Assembly: GCA_015485235.1 (NCBI GenBank)
Contig: WFTX01000140.1
Location: 1 to 20,844 of the forward strand
Direction of reading: 5' to 3'
DNA from: Nitrospirota bacterium
Lineage (GTDB): Bacteria; Nitrospirota; Thermodesulfovibrionia; Thermodesulfovibrionales; JdFR-85
Length of the DNA: 20,844 bases
Shown here: piece after piece, positions 1 to 7,169 of the stretch
Layout: each line of letters starts with the position of its first letter
Numbering within the stretch: the first letter of the stretch is position 1
Notes under the pieces: generated by a model
Databases searched by the model: none
Seen by the model: only the letters and a program-made list of their open reading frames with translations
What the model was told of the DNA's origin: nothing
Program-made: the position numbers and the translations under genes

Positions 1-237
1 ATATCTATGTTGGCACAATTATATCTCAACTAAAAATTCTGTGTCAATCTGCCTGATTCAAGGAGAATCTGCCTGTTTTATAAGAATAAAACATTTTGTG
101 TGGTGGGGAAGGGATTTCCTTTAGTATAATCCTCTTTGAGTGGGTCAGAATCAATTTGTGGAAATAAAACCCTGTCTGAGGGGTGAGGACCTGAGGAGTT
201 AAGACTCTAAGAAAGCCCTGTTGCCTCAAAAATCTTA
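1..237. other. Left-edge intergenic stretch without a recognisable gene
   Basis: I see no convincing gene here. The only open frame of any length is on the minus strand at 44-229. It has no family resemblance, and its internal repetition reflects short repeated bases. The decamer AATCTGCCTG occurs twice close together, near 47 and 67. The promoter for the first real gene lies just downstream, at 248-276. Confidence 0.6.
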
Positions 238-247
238 ATGAAATCTC

Positions 248-276
248 TTGACAAAAGAGTCCTTCTGTACTATAAT
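248..276 (+). promoter_or_regulatory. Consensus sigma-70 promoter of the GntR-family gene
   Basis: TTGACA at 248-253 and TATAAT at 271-276 match the consensus -35 and -10 hexamers exactly and are separated by 17 bases. Transcription should start near 283, inside the palindrome at 278-299. The promoter lies inside the longest possible reading frame of the regulator, so translation from 238 is implausible and the downstream ATG at 316 is favoured. Confidence 0.9.
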
Positions 277-277
277 G

Positions 278-299
278 TTGTCATTACATGTTATGACAA
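278..299. promoter_or_regulatory. Palindromic operator over the regulator's transcription start
   Basis: These 22 bases form an inverted repeat centred on ACATGT with one mismatched pair (positions 8 and 15). It begins one base after the -10 hexamer, so a bound protein would block transcription initiation. The same half-site (TGTYATRACATG or its complement) recurs at 1147-1180 before the next gene. Symmetric sites of this size are typical for dimeric GntR-family repressors. Autoregulation is inferred from position. Confidence 0.8.
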
Positions 300-315
300 A
301 AAGGGGCCATGTGAG

Positions 316-1101
316 ATGCCGGCTAAAGATGAGGTGAACTTGATAATAGATAAGAAGTCCCCGGTAGCTGCTTACAAGCAGTTAAAGGATATAATTTATC
401 GAAAGATAAAGGACGGTGAATTCAAGCCCCACCAGATGATGCCTTCAGAAGCTGAGCTCTGCAAACAATACAACATAAGCAGGACTACCGTCAGACTGGC
501 TCTTCGCAAGTTGATAGACGATGGGCTGCTTTATACGATCAAGGGCAAGGGGACTTTTGTAGCAGAGCCCAAGATAGACCAGATAATGATCAAGATTCCC
601 GACTTTTATGAGGACATGGCTGAAAGGGGGCTCAAGCCGGATGTGAAGGTCATTGATATTAAAATCATCGAAGCATCGCAGTTGATCTCTGAGAAACTGA
701 TGATACCCCTCAATGAAAGGGTGTTCAGGATAAAACGCATCTTTCTTGCCGACAATAAGCCGTATATCCTTGAGAAGAAATTTATAGTCTGCAGGGACTG
801 CAGGATACTGAGTACATGTAGTGGTGATTGGGATTACAGTTTTGAAAACAATGAAGTCTTTGATGTCCTGGCAGGCAAGTGCCACATTTGCAGAGAGTAT
901 GCTGATGTGTCGATTGAAGCAACCACCATAAGACTCCATGAATCCAGACATCTTAGAGTGCCTGTGGGGAGTGTGGCCTTTTATGTCGACATGGTTGCTT
1001 ACAAGAAGGACGACACCCCCTGTGGATGGATAGCATCTGTTATGCGGGGCGATCTATACAGGTTCAGGACAAGGGTGTTTAATTTCCCGCTGACTAAATA
1101 G
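316..1101 (+). CDS. GntR-family (HutC/UTRA) transcriptional regulator with a cysteine cluster in the effector domain
   Basis: A 261-residue DNA-binding regulator. Residues about 15-80 form a GntR winged helix-turn-helix: the motifs PSEAELCKQYNISRTTVR and the wing GKGTFV are clear. The rest is a UTRA-type ligand-binding domain ending in the usual ARG/VMRGDLYRFR-like strand. Unusually, the effector domain carries C159-x2-C162-x5-C168 and C189-x2-C192. This spacing suggests a bound metal ion or an Fe-S cluster rather than a sugar or amino-acid ligand. The frame is open from 238, but a perfect promoter and an operator lie between 248 and 299, so ATG 316 is the start; GGGG at about 303-306 is a weak ribosome site. 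It likely represses itself and the operon from 1208. The family call is firm; the sensing role is inferred. Confidence 0.9.
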   Translation: MPAKDEVNLIIDKKSPVAAYKQLKDIIYRKIKDGEFKPHQMMPSEAELCKQYNISRTTVRLALRKLIDDGLLYTIKGKGTFVAEPKIDQIMIKIPDFYEDMAERGLKPDVKVIDIKIIEASQLISEKLMIPLNERVFRIKRIFLADNKPYILEKKFIVCRDCRILSTCSGDWDYSFENNEVFDVLAGKCHICREYADVSIEATTIRLHESRHLRVPVGSVAFYVDMVAYKKDDTPCGWIASVMRGDLYRFRTRVFNFPLTK

Positions 1102-1146
1102 AGGCAGACTGCTCAACGAATATTTTTTTTGAGATTTTAGCATATT

Positions 1147-1180
1147 ATAACATGTTATGATGTTATGACATGTTATAACA
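1147..1180. promoter_or_regulatory. Tandem palindromic operators before the split-barrel operon
   Basis: Two symmetric sites sit back to back: 1147-1158 is a perfect 12-bp palindrome, ATAACATGTTAT, and 1161-1180 is a 20-bp palindrome with a single mismatched pair. Both share the ACATGT core and TTATRACA arms with the site at 278-299. They lie 28-61 bases upstream of ATG 1208. The overlapping promoter is less clear than the regulator's: TTGAGA at 1129-1134 could pair with TGTTAT at 1153-1158 (18-base spacer). Tandem sites suggest cooperative binding and tighter control than at the regulator's own promoter. Confidence 0.8.
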
Positions 1181-1207
1181 AATTTTATATGAAAGGAGGT
1201 TGAACTG

Positions 1208-1681
1208 ATGAAGCTGCCAAAGGAAATCGTTGATGTACTTAAGATCAAGGAGCCCGATGACCTGATAGTATATCTTACCACAAGCAGCGTTGACGGAAAA
1301 TGCAATATCATGCCCTCTCTTTTCACCGATGTCTATGACGACGAGTTTATACTGATCCCAGACCTTTTTGCTGTGAAAACTAAAATCAATCTCAATGAAA
1401 ACAGGGTTGGAGTTGTAACCATTGCCTATCCCTCTGAAGGAAAGAAGTGGGCACTCAGAGGTCCCTGCGGTCACATTGAATGGGGGGTGCCTGATAATTA
1501 CAGTTTTCAGGGAATAAGGGCAGGAGATGTTCTCAAAAAATGGGGAGACTGGGAGGAAAAGGAGCCCTTTGCATCACTGCCTGAGGATATCAGGCCAGCG
1601 GTTGTGGCGCAGAGAGGGGTTATCGTCCTGAAGGTTGCAGAGTGTTACACCTATGAACCAGAAGTGTCAGGTAAGAAATAA
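1208..1681 (+). CDS. Pyridoxamine 5'-phosphate oxidase-type split-barrel protein, copy 1
   Basis: A 157-residue protein resembling the FMN-binding split-barrel superfamily: small dimeric beta-barrels that usually bind FMN or F420. Recognisable pieces are LTTSSVDGKCN (about residues 23-33), DLFAVKTKINLNEN (52-65) and WALRGP (81-86), the area that contacts flavin phosphate in this fold. The ATG at 1208 has an excellent ribosome site, AAAGGAGGT, seven bases upstream. It is the first gene after the tandem operators and is followed by a paralogue at 1726, so it is probably the operon's lead gene. No substrate can be read from the sequence. Roles in the superfamily include pyridoxine oxidation, flavin reduction, haem degradation and simple flavin storage. 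Confidence 0.75.
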   Translation: MKLPKEIVDVLKIKEPDDLIVYLTTSSVDGKCNIMPSLFTDVYDDEFILIPDLFAVKTKINLNENRVGVVTIAYPSEGKKWALRGPCGHIEWGVPDNYSFQGIRAGDVLKKWGDWEEKEPFASLPEDIRPAVVAQRGVIVLKVAECYTYEPEVSGKK

Positions 1682-1725
1682 GCTAATGCCGGGATCTAAA
1701 TTGAATATAAGGGAGGTGTAGAAAA

Positions 1726-2205
1726 ATGAAGCTTACCGATGAGATGAAGGAAGCCCTGTCGATAATTGGTGGTGGAGGAGCGGTGGTTCATCTCACAACA
1801 TGTAGTGCTGATGGAAAGCCGAATACTGTTGCTGAAAGGTTTGTCGGGGTCTTCAAGGATGAGTATATTGTAATTGCTGACATGTTTGCACAAAAGACAC
1901 GGGTCAATCTTTTTGAGAATCCAATTGGGGTGATAACTATAGCCCATCCTGTAAAGGGCCGCACCTGGGCATTCCGGGGTCCTACCACCATACTCCAGGA
2001 AGGGCTGCCACCTGATTATGAGTTCCATGGTGCTGTCGCAAAGGAAGTCCTGGATGAATGGGGTAACTGGGCGGAAAAGGAGCCCCCTTCAGAGGTACCG
2101 CCGGACATAAAGCCCCCACGTCTTGTGCAAAGGGGTGTGATAATCATGAAGGTGGAAGAGTGTTACAGCTACAAGCCTGAGGAAGCAGGCAAAAAGATTC
2201 TTTAA
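1726..2205 (+). CDS. Pyridoxamine 5'-phosphate oxidase-type split-barrel protein, copy 2
   Basis: A 159-residue paralogue of the preceding gene. The motifs sit at nearly the same residue numbers: LTTCSADGKPN at 23-33, DMFAQKTRVNLFEN about 53-66, then TWAFRGP. Both proteins end in a similar RGVI(I/V)(M/L)KV(A/E)ECY strand and a lysine-rich tail. It starts 44 bases after the previous stop, with GGGAGGTG upstream of the ATG. A local tandem duplication followed by divergence is the simplest origin. The two may form a heterodimer, because this fold binds flavin at a dimer interface, but that is inference. Confidence 0.75.
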   Translation: MKLTDEMKEALSIIGGGGAVVHLTTCSADGKPNTVAERFVGVFKDEYIVIADMFAQKTRVNLFENPIGVITIAHPVKGRTWAFRGPTTILQEGLPPDYEFHGAVAKEVLDEWGNWAEKEPPSEVPPDIKPPRLVQRGVIIMKVEECYSYKPEEAGKKIL

Positions 2206-2235
2206 ATCTTAAAGCATGGAGGTAAGGAGGAGAAC

Positions 2236-2646
2236 ATGGCAAAACTAACACCAAGAATGAGGAACTGGCTTGCAGGTCTCGGAGCCCACATTGGTACGGC
2301 CACAAAAAAGGGATTCCCCACAGTAATAGTTGTGGAAACAGCAAAGGTTGAAGGGGACAATATTGTGAAGTTCCAGCTCTCGGATGCACAGGTAGAGCAG
2401 ATCAAGCAGAATATCGAAGAAAACCCGCGGGTTGCAATAGGCCCCGGAGGTCTTGGAAGTATACGTGCAGCGTACCAGTTCAAGGGGCCTGCAAGACTGG
2501 AAGGCAATACCCTGGTAGTTGAGGTAACCGAAATCTACTGCACAAAACCAGGCCCAGAAGCGGCATTGAGGATGGATGTGCTGCCATATGAAAGTGTCAT
2601 CAAGTTTGAGACTACACGCTGGAGGGATACGGGTCCTCCAAAATAG
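2236..2646 (+). CDS. Third, divergent split-barrel flavin-binding-type protein
   Basis: A 136-residue protein with a split-barrel signature distinct from the two preceding paralogues: GTATKKGFPTV at about residues 19-29, a KF-strand with QLSD near 46-51, and FKGPARLEGN followed by VEVTEIYC. The fold assignment rests on the G-T-A-T-x-x-G-x-P pattern and the small all-beta size typical of pyridoxamine-phosphate-oxidase-like proteins. ATG 2236 follows GGAGGTAAGGAGG. It lies 30 bases after the previous gene and is therefore co-transcribed. Having three such proteins in a row is unusual. No reaction can be assigned. Confidence 0.65.
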   Translation: MAKLTPRMRNWLAGLGAHIGTATKKGFPTVIVVETAKVEGDNIVKFQLSDAQVEQIKQNIEENPRVAIGPGGLGSIRAAYQFKGPARLEGNTLVVEVTEIYCTKPGPEAALRMDVLPYESVIKFETTRWRDTGPPK

Positions 2647-2704
2647 AAAGGGAACCTGTAGATCCTCGGTATTTAGCGAACTTCTTTGAAAGGGAGGTAG
2701 CAAA

Positions 2705-3406
2705 ATGGAGGCATACAAAAAGAAGGTGATAGCAGGGACCATAAACCCGAGGTGGCCCAAGAAAAAGGTTGTCAAGTGGCTAGAGTTGGGTGCAATCCCT
2801 GCTATTGTTGGTATGTGGTTTCCTGACTGGGCAGGACAGTATATTCACATGATGGCTGGCGAGCCGTACATCTTTCCTCCTTCACTTGCCTTTCCTCCAG
2901 TGATAACCTATATAGGCGCGGTGATTCTTTTAAAGGCATGCCTTGAAGGGATCAAGGATATGGGATGGCATTACAAAGGTGCCAAAATCTCGGGTACCCT
3001 TGCAATTATAAGTGCAGGACTGAGCATCGTTTCCCATTTCTTCATCCAGCAGGGTTCCACGGTTGCCTTTGCCCTGACGATTCTCTTTATAGGGCTGGCA
3101 GCATTTTTTGCTACCGGCTTTTTCTGGTTCACCATCGCGAAGGTGGCAGAGATCAGTATCGAGACACGAACTGAGGTTACCAAATATGTTGTGCTTGGGT
3201 TGAATATAATTGCTATCATAGTAGGGGCGGTAACGGTTGTCTCAATTCTTGCTGGTTCTTCCAGTTGGCCGACGCTACTCAGACTTACAGTTGTAATCTT
3301 TACCGTGGCCTTCCTGTTCTGTCGTTATGGAGTGTACTGTTATAAAACACAGAAATCCATTGGAGCAGATTTTGTAGTGCCTCCGGAAGAGCAATTCTGG
3401 ATATAG
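2705..3406 (+). CDS. Integral membrane protein of unknown family, about six transmembrane helices
   Basis: A 233-residue protein with a positively charged start rich in lysine and then hydrophobic segments at roughly 25-42, 58-82, 93-114, 119-146, 157-183 and 189-212, ending in a short soluble tail with VPPEEQFWI. There is no signal peptide, no conserved histidine pair for a haem, and no transporter signature that I recognise. GGGAGGT precedes the ATG. Being sandwiched between the flavin-type proteins and the 590-residue protein suggests a membrane anchor, a quinone-linked subunit or a small-molecule/metal permease for the operon. I cannot choose among these from sequence. Confidence 0.7.
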   Translation: MEAYKKKVIAGTINPRWPKKKVVKWLELGAIPAIVGMWFPDWAGQYIHMMAGEPYIFPPSLAFPPVITYIGAVILLKACLEGIKDMGWHYKGAKISGTLAIISAGLSIVSHFFIQQGSTVAFALTILFIGLAAFFATGFFWFTIAKVAEISIETRTEVTKYVVLGLNIIAIIVGAVTVVSILAGSSSWPTLLRLTVVIFTVAFLFCRYGVYCYKTQKSIGADFVVPPEEQFWI

Positions 3407-3520
3407 TGGTGTGGGAGCTTACCATATAGAATAGCAGGATTGGGGCGGTGACGAGGCAGAATGTCATGGATATACTGCTGATAATAGGATTTTAACTCCT
3501 CAAGAAAGGAAGTGTAAGCA

Positions 3521-5293
3521 ATGGAAAGAGAAATTATTGCAACCTTCAGGGCTGCAACTGCCAAGCCGGATTACCTCACCACAGAAAAGTTTGATGCCAT
3601 GCTTGGAGGGTGGGGTGTATTCAACCTTGGTGTATGGGCTGCAGCAAATGTTATAGCCAAGGAGATCAAGAAGGGCAAGAAATTGAAGCTGGAAGTGACA
3701 AATGAGCCCTACACTGATGTGGATGAGATTGCCCGTAAGGCGATCAAGGTGCTGATGCAATGCGGTGCTGACCCTGCAAATGCGGCCCTTGCCACAGCCA
3801 CCCTGCTTTACTGGGCAGGTGTTAATGTTCAATGCGGTATTCCCTGTCCAAACAGAAAGCTTGGGGCAGTGGCAAGGATGGCGGCTGGTATTCCTTCGGG
3901 CCGTGTCTCTTCTATTCCGACAGAGAAACTGAACAATAAGATCTCAGGTTTCGCCGCCACCCTTGCTATCTATCAGGCTCTGGAAAAGGAGCATCTTGCC
4001 CCCTTTGATTCCAAACTCCTGCCCCTCGGAATTGGCGGCAGTCCTTTTGTCGGTCATACAGCTATTGGTGAGGATCACCTCTTCCCGAAGCTCGGACAGC
4101 GACTGGCCAGAATCGGTACCAGGGCCATGATGAAGGCCTATGAATCTGCCGGTATGCGTACATGCCGCTGGATGTCAGCACTTCTGGGTACTGCAGCAGC
4201 CCTGGAAATCATTCATCCCGATGCATATGTTGGTGAGGAATATGGTCAGTTTCTTGTAACAAGAACTCCTGAAGTTGTAGCAATGGCAGCAGTCGAGGAG
4301 GCAGGCATTCCTGAAGTGATACATATCCGAGGAACTGATGAGGAGCTCAGAACATCACGCGTAATGGGTGATCTTGCAATAATCCTGAAGGATTCAGGCA
4401 CACCCACTGTTGTGGGCATGATCATGTTCAATGAGATATGCTCCATAATCAAAGAGGGTGCCGCCCTTGGCGTTGGACGGGCCGGAGGCCCCCTGCTGCT
4501 GCCGTTGAATCACTGGGTTACAGCACCCTCTCTTGCACTGTATCTGTTTGGCAAGGGTGCAACTCAGGAGGAGATAATTTCCATAATCCAGAAAACGATG
4601 GGAGGATATTTCCAGGAAGAAGACGTTACGGTGGCCACAAATATACTTGCCAGGCGGGCTGAATTCATAGAGAGGGGTCCGCTCACTGATGCGATAATCA
4701 GGGCTACAGAACCTGGTATGACCAACGCGATCACAAAAAGAGCCGTTTATGCCTATGAGCAGATGAAATCCGGGAAGTCCCTGACAGAATTGCTTGAAGA
4801 TGTTCAGAAAAAACATATTGAGGCGATAGCCAGCTCGGTTGCAAAGACCATGAGCAAGGTATTGAACAAGAAGATCGAATACATCAAGTTCAGGAATGTG
4901 AGGCCTGGTGCAGGAAGGCGGACCCATAAATTTGCCCAGCGGCATTTTGCATTTGATGCCTATGTGGATGTAGAGGTGAAGGTGGACGGGAAGGTATATG
5001 AATGGGAAAACCTGCTGGCCAAGGTAGCTCCAGAGGCACTTATGAAGGGTGACAAGGAGACAATGGATGCACTCTCTGCCGTTGGTATGGCCGTCACGGA
5101 GCTTCTGAATGCAGGGGCATGCTCCATGGATGTGGTTGTCTGTGCATGTATGGCTGCTGCCATGGGAATGGATCCCAAGGAGTCAGCAGAGAAAGCTGCA
5201 GAAGTGGCGAATGTAATTATTTCCATGCCGTCTCTGGGACTTAAAAAGGCTGCGCAGCTGGCCTCTGACATAATGAAGGGGCTCGACTTCTGA
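3521..5293 (+). CDS. Conserved-looking 590-residue protein of unknown function in the nickel-pincer operon
   Basis: I do not recognise this protein. It is glycine/alanine-rich, looks soluble, and lacks the LarA (DUF2088) pattern, although it sits directly upstream of NPN biosynthesis genes. Features that look functional are C81, C105-x3-C109 (QCGIPCPNRKLG), a GHTAIGEDH segment with H179 and H186, a glycine-rich stretch GVGRAGGPLLLPLNHW around the middle, RPGAGRRTH near residue 465, and C534/C541/C543 in a late GACSMDVVVCAC segment. Several cysteines and histidines in glycine-rich contexts could bind metal or an Fe-S cluster. The start at ATG 3521 follows AAAGGAAG. It may be the operon's catalytic subunit and the user of the NPN cofactor; both ideas come from context only. 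Confidence 0.8.
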   Translation: MEREIIATFRAATAKPDYLTTEKFDAMLGGWGVFNLGVWAAANVIAKEIKKGKKLKLEVTNEPYTDVDEIARKAIKVLMQCGADPANAALATATLLYWAGVNVQCGIPCPNRKLGAVARMAAGIPSGRVSSIPTEKLNNKISGFAATLAIYQALEKEHLAPFDSKLLPLGIGGSPFVGHTAIGEDHLFPKLGQRLARIGTRAMMKAYESAGMRTCRWMSALLGTAAALEIIHPDAYVGEEYGQFLVTRTPEVVAMAAVEEAGIPEVIHIRGTDEELRTSRVMGDLAIILKDSGTPTVVGMIMFNEICSIIKEGAALGVGRAGGPLLLPLNHWVTAPSLALYLFGKGATQEEIISIIQKTMGGYFQEEDVTVATNILARRAEFIERGPLTDAIIRATEPGMTNAITKRAVYAYEQMKSGKSLTELLEDVQKKHIEAIASSVAKTMSKVLNKKIEYIKFRNVRPGAGRRTHKFAQRHFAFDAYVDVEVKVDGKVYEWENLLAKVAPEALMKGDKETMDALSAVGMAVTELLNAGACSMDVVVCACMAAAMGMDPKESAEKAAEVANVIISMPSLGLKKAAQLASDIMKGLDF

Positions 5294-5318
5294 AAGTGAA
5301 ACCACCGGTTGTACAAGC

Positions 5319-5744
5319 ATGATATCAAGGGAGGATTATTTTGAAAGGGTAATGGTTCTTGGCCAGTACTGTTATCTTGAACGGGCCAAGGAGGTAGTAT
5401 ACCTGGTAATGTCCTGCTTGAAGGAAGTGATTCCTGAAAAAGCCGTTCAGGATCTGGAAAAAGCACTTCCGGAACCTGTCAGGGGCCTGTTGAAAGAAGC
5501 TCTCTTGAATGACAACCATGGTGAAGATGAGATCGACTGTATAACACTGGTAAAGCAACGTGGCAATTTCCCTTACAGGGCAGCGGCTGAAAGGACCTTC
5601 GAGGTGGTTTTCGCATCCATAAGAGAGATTACTGACGAGCAGAGCAGAGAGAGGATCAAAGCATTGCTTCCTCCCTCTGTCCAGACAATTTTTGACAGAG
5701 CAAAGTCATGTGCTATTGATGGCTCTGCAGAGGACTTTCTTTGA
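5319..5744 (+). CDS. DUF2267-like small protein
   Basis: A 141-residue helical protein built from two similar halves. Each half has an R-A or ERA helix, a hydrophobic V-x-x-V-x-x-x-[IL]-[KR]-E helix, and a [KQ]-x-L-P-x-x-[VI]-x-x-[LI] turn: ALPEPVRGLL in the first half, LLPPSVQTIF in the second. That repeat pattern resembles the DUF2267 family, whose function is unknown. It starts 25 bases after the 590-residue protein and is followed by a small hairpin before the LarC-like gene. Its position suggests a partner or chaperone of the upstream protein. The family assignment comes from remembered pattern, not a search. Confidence 0.55.
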   Translation: MISREDYFERVMVLGQYCYLERAKEVVYLVMSCLKEVIPEKAVQDLEKALPEPVRGLLKEALLNDNHGEDEIDCITLVKQRGNFPYRAAAERTFEVVFASIREITDEQSRERIKALLPPSVQTIFDRAKSCAIDGSAEDFL

Positions 5745-5754
5745 AGGTGACGGG

Positions 5755-5773
5755 GTTGCTAAGTTTTAGCAAC
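5755..5773 (+). other. Small perfect intergenic hairpin
   Basis: GTTGCTAA and TTAGCAAC form an 8-bp perfect stem with a 3-base loop between the DUF2267-like gene and the LarC-like gene. No T-run follows, so it is not a typical intrinsic terminator. It could be a transcript-processing or stability element that changes the dosage of the Lar genes relative to the upstream ones. Confidence 0.5.
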
Positions 5774-5803
5774 AAATACTGAATAGAAGGAGTATTAGGT
5801 TCC

Positions 5804-6310
5804 ATGGAAAAGGATGCACGGATTATCCTTGCACAGGTGGATCACGTCTCAGGAGAGGTCATCGGGTTTGCGATAGAGAAACTCATGCAGATAGGGGCCC
5901 ATAATATTCAGCTTATCCCTACCATTACCAAAAAGAACAGGCCTGGAAACATAATGATAATCGACACTGATGAAAGACATGAGGCAGGCATTGCTGATTT
6001 CCTGAGCAGGGAACTCAAAGTCTCCGGTTACCACAGAATCCATACCAGACATGTCTTCTTCAAGGTGACATTTGTTGAGAAGCACCTCCGCCTGAACATT
6101 AACGGAAAGGGTAAAACGTTAAAGTGCAGATTCAAGGTCATAGGAGACCCCTCTGATCCGATTTCCGTAGACATTGAACATGATTTTGTTGTTGAGGTTC
6201 AGAGTGTGATCGAGAATAATTCAGACGCCTATATCTCACTGAATGAACTCAGAAACATCATAGAGGCATCCTTCAGTGATTCGTCTGACGAGATAGAAGT
6301 GGAAATATAA
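5804..6310 (+). CDS. LarC C-terminal-domain-type nickel insertion protein (stand-alone)
   Basis: A 168-residue protein matching the C-terminal part (LarC2) of the NPN-forming nickel insertase LarC. The segment DHVSGEVIGFAIEKLMQIGA followed by an x-I-P-T-I-T-K-K-N-R-P-G strand is characteristic, where full LarC proteins have a D-D-M-T-G-E region followed by K-K-G-R-P-G. Full LarC is about 400 residues and uses CTP while installing nickel in the pincer nucleotide. Here the N-terminal LarC1 part is absent, and the 141-residue gene upstream is not LarC1. It starts at ATG 5804 with GAAGGAG upstream and is followed by larE 19 bases on. Either LarC1 is encoded elsewhere or this domain works alone in this pathway. 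Confidence 0.8.
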   Translation: MEKDARIILAQVDHVSGEVIGFAIEKLMQIGAHNIQLIPTITKKNRPGNIMIIDTDERHEAGIADFLSRELKVSGYHRIHTRHVFFKVTFVEKHLRLNINGKGKTLKCRFKVIGDPSDPISVDIEHDFVVEVQSVIENNSDAYISLNELRNIIEASFSDSSDEIEVEI

Positions 6311-6329
6311 TTCCGGGATAGGTACAGAC

Positions 6330-7169
6330 TTGTTGGAAATAGAGGAACTGACATATACAGAACAGAAGTTCTCTCATCTTAAGGAGATGCTCTCCAGTAT
6401 GGGCAGTGTCTGTGTAGCATTCTCCGGAGGGGTAGACAGCACTTTCCTTTTGAAAGTAGCCAGAGATCTCCTTGGAGATAAAGTCTTAGCCGTGACAGCC
6501 ACCTCTCCCACCTACCCTGAGAGTGAGCTTCAAGAGGCAATCTCACTTGCCAAGTCCATGGACGCAAGACATATTGTAATCTCTTCCAATGAACTCGAGA
6601 TACCGGGGTTTTCTGAAAACAATACAAATCGATGCTATCACTGCAAGAACGAGCTCTTCCGGAAATTAAAGACAATATCGGGAGGATATGGAATAAGTAA
6701 TGTTGTGGATGGTTCCAACCATGATGACACAAGGGATTTCAGACCTGGCAGAAGGGCGGCAGAGGAACTGGGGGTGAGGAGTCCATTGGCAGAGGCAGGA
6801 CTTACCAAGAAGGAGATTCGATATCTCTCAAGACGGTTGGGGTTGAGGACATGGAATAAGCCTTCCTTTGCATGCCTCTCATCACGGTTTCCCTACGGGG
6901 AGAGAATTACAGAGGCAAAACTGAGAAAAGTGGACGAGGCGGAGAAATTCCTGAGAGGGCTTGGGTTCACGCAGTTCAGGGTTCGGCACCATAATGGAAT
7001 TGCAAGGCTGGAGTTTCTGCCTGAAGAGATGTCCTTCTTCAATGATTCAGACATGAGATTGAGAATCGCCACTGAGCTTAAAAGCATTGGATTCGACTAT
7101 GTTACCGTTGATCTGCTCGGTTACAGGACAGGATCCATGAATGAGGTGCTAAAGACAGATGAGGCATGA
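6330..7169 (+). CDS. larE: LarE-type ATP-dependent sulfur transferase for NPN synthesis
   Basis: A 279-residue PP-loop protein. LarE adenylates the carboxylated nicotinate nucleotide made by LarB and converts its carboxylates to thiocarboxylates, giving the sulfur ligands of the pincer. The ATP-binding loop AFSGGVDSTFLL, the GSNHDDTRDFRPG block and the KPSFACLSSRFPYG block are all present. C182 in the last block corresponds to the sulfur-donating cysteine of Lactobacillus LarE. In addition, C102-x2-C105 is present, the pattern of LarE proteins that hold a [4Fe-4S] cluster. The start is a TTG at 6330, since the next ATG would cut into the N-terminal helix. The end overlaps larB by 11 bases, implying translational coupling. 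Confidence 0.92.
   Translation: MLEIEELTYTEQKFSHLKEMLSSMGSVCVAFSGGVDSTFLLKVARDLLGDKVLAVTATSPTYPESELQEAISLAKSMDARHIVISSNELEIPGFSENNTNRCYHCKNELFRKLKTISGGYGISNVVDGSNHDDTRDFRPGRRAAEELGVRSPLAEAGLTKKEIRYLSRRLGLRTWNKPSFACLSSRFPYGERITEAKLRKVDEAEKFLRGLGFTQFRVRHHNGIARLEFLPEEMSFFNDSDMRLRIATELKSIGFDYVTVDLLGYRTGSMNEVLKTDEA

Noticed and set aside
238..315. N-terminal extension of the GntR regulator starting at ATG 238
   Set aside because: The segment contains a perfect promoter and an operator; the translated extension matches no part of GntR proteins, and family members start close to the helix-turn-helix.
445..951. Long minus-strand open frame opposite the GntR gene
   Set aside because: It is antisense to a clearly recognisable protein, has no family resemblance and lacks a ribosome site.
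4394..4945. 183-codon minus-strand frame opposite the 590-residue gene
   Set aside because: It appears to be a shadow of the coding strand: a cysteine- and leucine-rich random-looking product with no start signals.
5319..5803. LarC1 in a shifted frame or programmed frameshift into the LarC-like gene
   Set aside because: The upstream 141-residue protein has a two-repeat DUF2267-like pattern, not LarC1; a hairpin and a separate ribosome site precede the LarC-like gene.
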